Assembly: GCA_022828595.1 (NCBI GenBank)
Contig: JAKGHH010000008.1
Span: 1,982,728 to 2,046,727 of the forward strand
From: Nelumbo lutea
Taxonomy: Eukaryota; Streptophyta; Magnoliopsida; Proteales; Nelumbonaceae
Reading direction: 5' to 3'
Length of the DNA stretch: 64,000 bases
Shown one piece after another: positions 24,701 through 36,700 of the stretch. Below the pieces are notes generated by a model, which was given only the letters and a program-made list of their open reading frames with translations, was not told where the DNA came from and did no database searches. The position numbers were made by a program, and so were the translations under genes. Positions within the stretch are counted from its first letter, which is position 1. Every line of letters begins with the position of its first letter.

Positions 24701-27700
24701 CTCCCAAAGCTGCCTTCTGCCTGATTTTTAAACTCCATCTCGGTGAAGTCTTAAAACAACACTTGGACTACCAATCACAACCAAAAACAGTATAGGCCTG
24801 ATTTGTATTCACAGTGTATGTGCACAACTGGGATAACTCTGATATGAAACCAACTAACAAACACAACAGTGGCTGTCCGTAGAGCTCTAACCCCTTTAAG
24901 AGAGTTCAAAAACCCCAAAATACTCTGAAAAACAGCTTAGGAGGTCTGATTTGCCTTTGCAGAATTAGGGTTTTAATCAGTCCTTAAAGCGATCAATTCA
25001 GTTGCACAATCTAATCAGTACTGTATAGATAGACATGCAGTAGGGTTAATATGAAACCCTAGAATCTGATCAATGCCAACAATAAACTTGAGGTCAGCTC
25101 TAGGTAGATCGCAAGGTTCAATCCAGCACTAGGGCTTGCCGCAAGATCACTTTCAAACTCTAGTGCAGAAAGAAACAAGGCTGAGACAGTTCGGTGTAAA
25201 CCAGTAGGGTTTTAATCACAGTAGAACAGTAGGGTTTGCTGTAAAACCCTAGTGAATCGAAGTGTAAAACAGTAGGGTTTTAATTACAACAGAACAGTAG
25301 GGTTTGCTGTAAAACCCTAGTGAATCGAAGAGATGAAAACCTAGAATGGTTCAGCCTTCCTCTCCAGATAGGTCCAACCTATCTTTTCTTAGAAAAGTAA
25401 ATGACTTACAAGAAAAGAATTGTTCGTTGCCTTCTAGGGTTACCCGAACCCTAGTCTTCTCTGATCCTTCCTGACCACCAATACTCTGCAACCATAACAA
25501 AACTTCCAACAGCTGCTAGCACTTCTAGCAATCTCCAAGAATCAGTCTGCGAACTCCACCTTTTCAGCTTCTAGTCCTAGGAGATTCTCATGTGGTCGGC
25601 TAGTATTAGACTCACATAAGAAACCCTAACTTGGCTCTGATACCATGAAGATGATCAAGACTGCTATCAGTCTTGGAATTTCAGGTTCGAACAGAAGAGA
25701 AAGTGAAGAAGAAAGAGGAGAAGATTAGTGAGAGGGCAGTAGAACACAGGTTTGAAAGGAAGGACAGATTCTAATTAATCTGTCGCCGCCACTTCAACTT
25801 AATATTTATATGTTATGCTAGTTACAGGAAAGGACACATCTGCCCTTGGTGTTTACATCATAACACAACAATATAAAACTGAAAAGTAAATAACAACTAG
25901 AATAACAGAACTAGAATAACATAAAAACATAACAAATAGACTAGGTACATTCTACCCTACGGACAGAGTGGCCCCACAGCATCAGTTTCTCTACAAAAAC
26001 CAAATTGCCGGCAGTTGATTTCAATCGTTGGAATTTGTTTTGCAAAATTAATATATATAATATATAGATATGTATGGTTTCAAAATGTTTGCAAATGGTT
26101 TTAATTCCCGGGATCCATGTGAGTAGAGAGTGCAGCACTATTCCTTACAGCTGAGGGAGAGGTCCTCTCTTGTCGGGCAGTGCTTGATCATTATGGGCTG
26201 AGAGGTTAAGAGTAAGGCCATTTAGGATAATACCTGATGGGCTAATCTTGCATCTGCCCACAGTCCCTGGGTTTTTATAAGATGGGTTAGCCCAGGGACC
26301 ACTTGTAACAGAGGTTGTGCCGAACCCATGTGAAAAGTGTGTAGATCAATGCTTGGGTCCCATGCCATACAAAGAAGGCCAACTGGGCAGCAGTTTGGAA
26401 GACCATTGAGCACTTAATACATATTGGGCCTAAAGCCCATTTCGATCTGGGCTGATTTGATCAGTCACTTAAGGGGGCGGATCTGAGATTAGGTTAACCC
26501 CAAAAGTTGATCTAATCTGCAGGTAAGATTAAGAAGAGTCCTAATCCAAATACAGATTTGGATAAGGGTAACTCCCGATATGATTTGGAGGTTTTCTTAA
26601 TCATTAAGAAAGAGGAAAACCCTAATTCGAATTACTTGAATTCGAACCCTAGGAGTTTTAGCAGAAAACTCTGCATTCTTGAGATAGGATCTCAAATAAC
26701 CCTAGAGAAGAAAATAGCAGTTTGCCATCTTCTTCTCTAACATTCTCCTCCAACAGCAGTCGCCACCTTTTCCTACCAGTTCGAGTTCTCAGTTAGAGAA
26801 GATTAAGAAAGATTCTTGATTGTTTGTGTGGTGCTCACAGTCTTCCATCGAGTTCTTAAGAAGAGCCTGGTTCGTGGGACGAACATTGCTGGTTCGGCTC
26901 CATCATCACTGTGTCATCTTCAGTGGGAGTTGATCTTGGGATCTTCTTTGGGCATGAACACCAACTTTGGGAGATATTGCTTCTCTGGATCAGATATAAT
27001 CCCTCCCTTGTCTTCTGGTTCAAATCTGATTTGGTTTGGTTCAAGTAGGATCCTTGAATTTTGATTCTAAAATCAGGGAATGTGATTCCCAATTGGAAGG
27101 AAGGTAGGAAACTTTTGAAATTCGCCCGCCCATTCCGCAACAGTTTTGGTGTCCATACGATGGATCCTACCATTCCTTTCAGACTACGATGAAGGTATGG
27201 CTTTCATAGCAATTCTCCATAGGTCTTGGAGAAGCCTCTTATATCTTGGGACTTCGACTCTATATAGATAGATTGAAGAGGATAATTGGATTATTCCAAT
27301 CTACTTACGTTGACAAGATCATCAAAAAATACAACATGCAAAAATCCAAGAAGGAAATTGTTCCTTTCGGGCATGGAGTCACTTTCTCCAAAGGAATGTC
27401 ACCCAAGACCCCTGAGGAGATTGAGGACATGAGAGAGGTTCCCTATGTCTCGGTCATAGGAAGCATCATGTATGCTATGTTGTGCACTCGGCCAGACATT
27501 ATTCAGAATGTTAGTGTTGTAAGTAAATACCAATCTTACCCAGGACAAGAGCATTGGATTATTGTGAAAAACATACTAAAGTACCTATGAAGGACTAAAG
27601 ATTGTCTTGTCTTCGATGGTAGTTTACTACAGATGGTCAAGTATACTGCCTAATAGGTAGTATGGATGAAGAAATTTGTCCTGGAATTAGGAACCCTACC

Positions 27701-30700
27701 ATATCACCCATTTCACTACTATGTGACAACAATGGATCTACGGGAGATTGTTAGTAAAGGGGACATCCAGATTCAAAAGGTAGCATTAGCGGAGAATGTG
27801 GTAGACCCGTTGACTAAGCCACTAACACAAAAAGTGTTTGAGAAACACGTGGACAATATGGGACTGAGGCTTGTACTTGATTGGACCTAAGTGCAAATGG
27901 GAGTTGTTAAACAATGTATGCCCTTAGCTCCAATCAAATTGATGTACATATACATTTATTTAAATGAATAAAAGTACATTATTGTTTCATGCTGATATTG
28001 GTATATTTCTATGAAACTACCCCTTAAATTGGACAATTATGAAACTCGTGTTAGTTTAGAATGTTCTCACACATTGAATAGACTTGGGGAGTTTACCCTG
28101 CCAAGGCTGACACTGATGTGCTGCCAAAGAGGTTAGGGCAGCTTGTCTCAGCTACTAGGGTTAGACCCAAAGCACATGCAATGTATGTTTGGTTGAAACA
28201 CTAAACCCGGACCATTTTCCAGTTATGCCCTGGACCTTGGAGATTGATGGGCAAAACTGGAAAGTTACACATTAATCCCTAGACTTGATTATGGTAATAC
28301 ACTAGTTGATGGATTGGGTTGTCTTTGATATTCCAATCAGTGAGATCCATTGAGGGTCAAAACCTGGGTATGTTGGGGCAGTCTGAGAATTCATCTGAGT
28401 GGGTGATCATAGTGATAGGATCGGCCCCATTCTCGGACAAAATAAATGATAGGGCTTAACACTCTCCCTAATGGAAACCTAAACTGCCGACAGTGGATTT
28501 CAACTATGTTTCATATTTGGTTTTGCAAAATATATTTATATGATATATATATATAATATATATTATGTTCTATGAAAAATGTTTGCAAGAGGTTTTAAAT
28601 CCTGGGATCCATCTGAGCAGAGAGTGTAACATTGTACCTTGCATCCCGAGGAGAGGTCCTTCCCTGTCGGGCAGTGTTTGATCATTATGGGCCGAGAGGT
28701 TAAGTGTAAGAGACCATTACAAGGCTGATTATCTGATGGGCTTTATCTTACTTAAGTCTATTATCCTTGGGTCTTCATAGGATGGCTGAACTGAAGAATC
28801 ATTTAAGTGTAAATGTTGGGTCCATATTGAGCCCATAGTGATGTGTTCAGGGGTTCACTGCGTTTAGCAGTGAATTCGGCTAGGCCTTTTCACAGAGGCA
28901 GGGCCAAACCCATGTGGACTTATGTGAGGTCATTGTGGGGTCCCACGCCATACAAATCAGGCCAAAGTTGGCCATGCAACACCTTGGGTCATGACCCTTT
29001 GAAGCAAATGGGCCTAAGGCCCATAATTAATAAGATTAAGTAAGTTGTCATGTACTCTAGGTCGAATCTGGGTTTGGAAATGGGTATGAACCACCCATCC
29101 TCTTAAGAGGATAAGGTTTATCTCTTAATAGAATCCATATCCAAATTAGATTTGGATAATCTCTTAATTTGATTAGTGCTCCATAAAGAGAATAGAAGAG
29201 GGTGAACCAGACTAGAACACCACTCTCTCTTATTCTCTCTTCTTCTCTTTTGTCTTCCAAGAAACCCTATCACGACCTAGGCTTTCAAGGAATGATAGAG
29301 ATCAGTTTTCTTCTGACTTTTGTAAGAAAAATTCAAAGAAACTTCAGGCTCACCTTCCCTAGTTTGACCCGAGCAGTTGGGTAGCAGTTTTACTGAAATT
29401 TGTGTTGTTGAATCAGCTTCACCTACATACTGTGCTATCTTCTAGTTTTAGGATTGATTTAGGCGTGAACTTCCACCTTGGGATCTGCATTTGTGGTATC
29501 CGTATCATGTATAAATCTCCCTCTTTGATTGGTTTCAAATCTGGTCCGATTCAGTGCAAGATTGATCTTGAAAATGTAGTTTTTCAAAAACATAGGGAAT
29601 TCGATTCCTAGAAGGATTAGGAAACTTTTGAAATTTTGCCCAACCATCTAGAATGGTTCGACCATCCATATGATGGATCCTAACCCTTCCAATAACAGGG
29701 GTATTCTTATCATTGTACCTCTTTTATTTTGTGTCAAATATAAATAGCACCTGGGGCGGCATATCAGATTAGATTTTTGCACCCTTTTTATTCAATTTTT
29801 TCTTCTCTTCTTGTTAAAACAGGTCTGAAACTCATCGTTTTCAGAAAACTTGGTAGCAGATCAGGACTAAGACTGATTAGGGCTCTCATGTAGGAGTTGT
29901 CCGGTGACCAGGAAGAATCAAAGAAACAGGTCAGTTTCGGATTTAGGGCTTAAATCAGTAATTGAGAGTGACACCCAGCTCTTTCTAGGTAGTTTTCATA
30001 CTTCTTTTTGGATTGACAGACTTCTGAAATCTTTTGGGATCCATTGGGAGGATTTGCTGTCAGTTTTCTAACTTCAGTAGGGCTGAGTTTAGGGTTTTTC
30101 CTTAGACTGTGCTTCTGGGCTGAGTGGTTGACAGTTTTTCACTTCAGTTTCACTTTCTTGGGTTCGTGGAGAGGCCTGTGAACATTTTCTTTTTTTTATT
30201 CTGGGTGCTGCTAGACAGCACTTGAAGGGACTTTTTTTGGAAAAAGGAAGTTGAACAATGCAGTTTCTTCCGTTCTATGACTCTTCATTGAACATTCCAG
30301 CATGGGAATCACTAGAAATGAGTCTAAATCATATGGGAAAGGGCTTTTGGGAGCTAGAAATGCTACTAACAGCAGTTCATTTCAGATTACTACAATAAAG
30401 TTTGATGGAACAAACTATTTGGAATGGGCCCAATCAGCCATGATGGCCACTGGAGGAAGGGGGAAGATGGGGTATGTGATGGGAGACACAAAGAAGCCAG
30501 CACAGGAAGATCCTTCTCTTGCTAAATGAGTCCAAGAGAATTACCTATCACCAATAGAAGAGGCCCAATACTTGCTTGTCACCTCAGTGGTGTATTCTGT
30601 GTAAAGCAGATGGGGAGACTGGTTTTCACCTAATGGTGTCTTGCCACTTCGCGAGGTCTTTGTGGGATTGGGCTTTCTCCTTATTTAGATGTAGTTGGAA

Positions 30701-33700
30701 TCCCCCATCAGACATGCAGGGCCTTTTCTCACCTTCCTTTTTCAGGTGGCAATTAAAAAGGGCAAGGAGAATGTGGAGAGGACTAAGGGCTGCAGTATGT
30801 TGGACACTGTGGGAAGAAAGAAACTCCAAGATATTTTCAGAAACTCAGAGAGGAACAGCAGATCTGAGGGCTATCATACATTTTAGGGCGGTACAGTGGC
30901 TGAAATCTTTGGAAATATTCGCAGATTACACTGTGGATGACATGTTGAGGAAGTGGGGAGAAATTGCAAATTGCACGCAGACCAAGTCAATAATGACTGT
31001 GGCTTGGACCCCCCCACCTAGTGGATTCTTGAAATTAAACTTTGATGGATGCAGTAGGGGAAACTCGGGATAATCGGAGATCGGGGGTGTTTTTAGAGAT
31101 GAAAATGGGGTCATTTCTGCTATGTTCTTAGGCCCAATTGGAGTGGGTGACTCCCTTAGAGCTGAGATATGTGCAGTTATGGAAGGAGCCCAGAAAGCTA
31201 AGGAATTGAACATCAAGAAACTTATAATTGAAGAGGATTCAGAGGTGGTGATAGGGTAGTTGACTAAAGATCAAAATGGTTTATGGAAGTATAATAATGA
31301 GAAGAGGAAATTCAAATGGCTGATACGGGAGATGGAAGTTAAGACATGTTGGATTAAAAGATCAGCTAATTCCCTAGCTGACGGTTTAGCAAAACAAGGG
31401 GCAGAAAGGGATTCTTTGTTTTGGGCTAAGCTATAACGTTAGTGTCTTTGTATCCTTGTATTTTCTTTTTTCATTTCTTGAAGTTCTTTGTGACTCTTGG
31501 AAGATAAGTGTGTTTGTCTTCCACTTGTAAATTTTCTACTGATGAATTAATGAAAGTGTTATTGATAAAAAAAATAACAACATTAAAGCACATGCCAACA
31601 GAAACACAACAATAATATATCATCAAGAAATAATAAAGATGTGGGACCACAAGCTGATCAAGCATTTTCTTTACATAAACATCCCTTCTTATAATAAAAT
31701 GTGGATAGGTGTGTCCTTGTTATAAAAGTCGATATGTCTAAACTAACCTACGCCCATATACTGTTAAACAGGGTATGCCCTTAGCTCCAATCAGATGGGT
31801 GTACATAAACATTTATCAATAAATGAATGAAGTACATTATTGTTTTATGTTTTTATTGGTGTGTTTATGTGAATTACTCCTTAAACTGGACAATTATGAT
31901 ACTCGTGTCAGTTTAGAATGTTCCCAACCATTGAATAGACTTGGAGGATTTATCCTAACAAGGCTGATATTGGTGTGCTTCCAAATTGGTAGAGCAGTTT
32001 ATCTCAACTGCTAGGGTTAGACCCCAAGAACAGCCAGTGGGTGTTTAAAAGAAACACTAAACCAGGACCAATTTCCAGGTATGCCCTGGACCTTGGAGAT
32101 AGATGGGCAAAACTGAAAAGTTGCACTTAACCCCCAAACTTGATTATGATACTACACTAAATTTTAGACGGAACTGTCTTTGATATGCCAATCAGTGATA
32201 TCCATCAAGGGTTAAATATTTGGGTATGTTGGAACGGCCCCTTTGTCAGACAAAGTGAATATCATGGTTTACACTCTCTCCAATGGAAACCTAAACTATC
32301 GGTAGTGGATTTCAACTATATTTGAAATCCGATTTGCAAAATGTATTCATATGTTATATTACTATTTTATGAACATGGTCTGCAAAAGGTTTTAATCCCG
32401 TGATCCATCTAAGCAAAGAGTGTGGCACTACATTTTGTAGCCATGGAAGATGTCTTTCCCTATGGGTAGTGTTTTGATGATTATGGACCGAAAGGTTAGG
32501 TGTACGAGACCATTACAAAGTTAATTACCTTATGGGTTTTATCTTATACAAGTCCATTATCCTTGGGTCTTCATAGGGTGGTTGAATCCAAAGATCATTT
32601 ATGTGTAAATGTTGGGTCCAAACTAAGCCCAAGATGATTAGGACAAGAGTTCATTGGCCCTAAGCCGTGAATTCAGCCTAAACATCTTCCAAAGGTGAGG
32701 TTAAACCCTTATGGACTTGAGTGAGACCTTTGTAGGTCCCATGCCATACAATATTCAAGCCCAAAGTCTTCAGAGTTCTAGAGGGATAAGTTGGGCTCTC
32801 ATACCTTCTTAGGGGGCATCAGGGTAAACATTGACACTAGAAGAATGAGAGTTTAAAATGTATTGAAGAGTTAGTTGGGATATTCTCAATCTTAGTAAAG
32901 TTCAAATAAGTTGAGGATGAGTATGAATGGATGATGACAAATTTTTTAGAAGAGGTAAAGTATGAATTTCATTAAGAAAAACCCTATACAACCAGAGGTT
33001 GTACCAAGGAGAGCCATACAAAAACTAAATTACCATCCCATCAGTATTTGCAAAAAGACTTACATAATCAAAAAGAGAATTAAATTCAGAACTGTTTAGG
33101 TTAAACTAAGTTGATGACCAAGAAAATAGCTTGCCCACAATCTTTTGCCACACGATCTTCATTTGACAACTTTTGTTCTGGATGGCCCAAATAATTATAG
33201 AAGAATAAATGAGATGTGGGAAGAACTCAATGATATCAAAGGCTTGTGGAAGGGAACATGGTGTCTAGGAGGTGATTTCAATGTCATTAGATTCACATAT
33301 TAAACTAATAACTCTAAACAGAAGATTATCACAAGTACAACGAGATTTATTCTTATTATAAGTCCTTATGAGCACAAAGAGATACTTTTGCAGCATGCCA
33401 ATTACACATGGTCCAACCTTCCCATTTGCTCAAAGATGCATAGATTCTTTCTCAGTAGACTAGGAGTATTTTTTTTATAGTAACATAAAAGAAAGTTTTA
33501 TTAAAAAAACACAAATTACATCAAGGTGTAGAGATTACACCATCAGACATTACAAAATGCTAATCCAGATTACATTCTTGGATCTCAAGATCACTCCAAA
33601 AGGAGGACCCAAAATCCGATACAGAGGTTTGAGCAAAATCCCAAAGGATGAACACCCAGCCAGAAATTGCCCTTCCAATAGACTCCACCACCTTCTCTAA

Positions 33701-36700
33701 CTCCCGTTGACTATCCTCGAATACTTTTCTGTTTCTTTCTCTCCAAATTGACCAACACACAGCATAAGGAATACAGCTCCACACAATTCCAGCTTTTTTG
33801 TTGCCCTTTCCGCCGGAGACTCAGGGAGGAACAACTGCATGCCAAACAGATCTGAATAATAACTCCAGCACATCCCAGCCACTGAGCACAAGAAGAACAA
33901 ATGAAGTATTTGTTTCCTCACTTTCTTTGCACATATGGCAAATGTTTGCCATGTGAAAGCCTCTTGACTTCAGATAGTCAGTGGTAAGAACACTATCCAT
34001 AGCCACCAACCATGCAAATGCCTCCACCCTAGGTGGAGCAAGACTACCCCACACACCCTTACAACTCTCTTCCCCCAGCTGGTTTTTAATCAGAACTAGA
34101 TAGAATGACTTCACCGCGAACTTCCCATTCTTACACTCCTTCCACCATAATTCATCCCTTAAAGAACTAGAAACCTTTGAATCCTCCAAGACTTCTAGAA
34201 GCTTTAAACATTCCTCCACCTCCCTATCCCATAGAGGTCTCCTAAACTTCGGACACCAAATCCTTGTCCCCCCTCTTCTCATAGCAATGACTGACTGAAA
34301 ACATCATGGTCAACCAGCTTGTATAGTTTGGGACAAACCTCACACAACCTTCCCACTCCACACCAGTTGTCCTCCCAAAATTTAATTTTCGATCCATCCC
34401 CGACAAAGAAACAGGTGAGATCTCTGAAATCTTGGTTGAATTTCATGATACCTTTCCAGACACTCACCCCAAAAGATGCTGAAACCTCTCTAGACTCCCA
34501 CCCGAAGCCAACCACCCCATACTTACCAGCCACCACCCTCCTCCATAGAGAATCCTTCTCCTTTTCTAATCCAAATCTCCACAACCACTTACCCAGCAAA
34601 GCCCTATTAAACACTTTCAGCCTTCTAATTCCCAAACCTCCATTCTTCTTTGGTCTGCAAACCAAGTCCCAGCTCACCAAGTGAAATTTCATAGAACCTC
34701 CCACCCCTTCCCAAACTCCCTCTGCAGCCTTATTTTATTAGCCACCGCAGCTGGAATTCTCAAGAGAGAAATATAATATGTTGGCAAGATAGGAGGAGTA
34801 TTGGGGTGGTTTAGCCTCTAGATCTTTGCCTTGGCTCACTTCTGACCATTGGCCTATAATTATAAACAAAAGAGTGGGAAGTTAGGGGTCAGGTACTTTT
34901 AGATTTGAAAACATATGGCTTTACTCACCTGGGATCTAATCAAAATTAAGGAATGGTCGGATGAAAGCCAACCCAATCTTAAATGGAAAGAGATGAAGTT
35001 TCATTAGTTTCCCTTCCTTTTCAATTGATGAAATTATTAGGAAGTGGAGAGAAGTGGCAGACTCATCATTGGGTAAGTACATAATGTATAAAAGCTAGAT
35101 ACCGGCAGAAAAAAGGATACATGAAAAATAATGGACATATTATGGACTTATTTTCAGGGCCGATTAGGTTAGAATATTCACTAAGAACTGAGATCATAGC
35201 TGTTCTGGTAGGTACTCAAAGGGCAAGACAAATGAATGTGGACAAGTTGATTATTGAAGGCGACTCCAGCTTGGTAATACAGTTCCAAGATAGAGCAGCA
35301 GCCATATGGGTCTATGGAAATGAAATAAAGAAATTAATAAAGATGACTAGGGGCATGGAAGTGTACAGTGAGTCCAACAGGAAGCTAATTGTATGGCTGA
35401 CAATCTAGATAAGCAAGGGGTGGGAAGAGAACAGATGTTTTGGGCACAATTGTAAAAAGTGTAAATGTAAAGGGGAGAGATAATATTGTTGTCTCTCAAA
35501 TGGGTGGTTGTATATAGTTGGGGTAAGGCTTGGATGATGATGACGATTTTTTTTTTTTTTTTTTTGGGGGGGGGATATTATCTAGAATTCAACGTGACTT
35601 TTTCGCATTTCTCTTAAACTTTCCATGACATTTCAAAACCTCTAGAGAGTCCCCTATCATTGAATTTTATTGTCCAAAGCTCACTTTCCATGAGGTCACC
35701 ATTAGTAATCATTAATAAAAGTAGTCCACATAAGCATTTAAGTATTTTACATGACCAAAATACACCTGAATGGCCAGTCATCCTTATTAAATTATTTTTT
35801 ATCAAAAACAGAAACTTTATTAAGAATTATGAAGCTTTAGGTACAAAAAAGGGGGAGATAAAGAGTCTTATCTCCCCATCAGAAAATTACAATGAAAGAA
35901 GATTAAAAATTAGCCCAAAAAATAGCCTCCCTATTCACCCCTTGCTTGGCCAACCCATCTGCAAAAGAATTAACAGTCCTTTTCACCCAGTTGTATTGTA
36001 TCTCAATGCCTCTACATAGCCATAAGAATTTTTTTCTTTTCATTATTGTAACTCCACAAGCCATTGTCCTCTATCTTCAACTAGCTAATCACCAACTTTG
36101 AATCACCTTCCAAAATCAGCCGACTAATGTTTAGTTCCCTTGCTCTTTGAACCCCTTCCAAAGCTGCAAGGATCTCAGCCCTAATAGAGTCTCATTCTCC
36201 AATAGGGCCAGAGAACAGAGCAATAACAATCCCTTCCTCATTCCTAAAAACTCCCTCAATCCCAGAGGGCCCTGGATTCCTTATGCTACTGCCATCAAAA
36301 TTCACTTTTATAAATCCGGAGGGAGGAGGGGACCACAAGGGACTAAGAGTCCTCTTACACAGAGTAGAGGTTGCTATCTCTTTCCAGTTTCTTAACAGGT
36401 CAGCAATAGGAAAGTCCGAGAACAATTCCATAGTTTTTAGCCAGTGGGCAGCCCTTAAAAGTATTAGGTCTAGTAGTTCTTCCAGGGACCTTTCCTTTTC
36501 TGAAAATATTCGAGAGTTTCTTTCCTCCCATAGTGGCCAACACACGGCTGCCCTAAACTCCTCCACATCATCTTCCCTCGCTTCTTAGGCCATCTAAAAA
36601 ACGAAGGGGAGAACAAACCTTAGACACTCTCAGGAGGGTTCCAAGTACACCCAAAGCGAGAAAGTACCCACTCCCAAACAGTTTTAGTAACCTTACAAGA

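Larger units (their letters stand above)
20909..25995 (-). mobile_element. Copia family Y, nearly intact pol, no gag, minus strand
   Basis: 5' LTR 25646-25995 (TGTAGAGAAAC to CATCTTCA), primer site TGGTATCAGAGC at 25634-25645, leader, protease [12 protein letters not shown] (about 24575), GAG-pre-integrase ([10 protein letters not shown]), integrase with [13 protein letters not shown] (about 23815), RT 23458-22058 with [11 protein letters not shown], RNase H 22054-21430 with [13 protein letters not shown], polypurine tract (21389-21400), 3' LTR 21053-21388. RT and RNase H share one frame, broken by a single TAG at 22058-22060. Integrase has frameshifts. No gag or zinc knuckle is found between leader and protease. 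Beyond the 3' LTR a second primer site and leader follow (20909-21052). Confidence 0.92.
20380..27181 (+). repeat. Family X LTR, split by a nested copia element
   Basis: The LTR starts TGTTGGGCAGTTTTTGTATG at 20380, runs to about 20900, and resumes at 25996 to end ...CATTCCTTTCA at 27181. The two halves together align with the intact family X LTR at 27905-29691. The insertion in between is the minus-strand copia element Y. Confidence 0.8.

Noticed and set aside
34319..34684. 121-codon plus-strand frame
   Set aside because: Antisense of the minus-strand LINE; the minus strand carries the real motifs.
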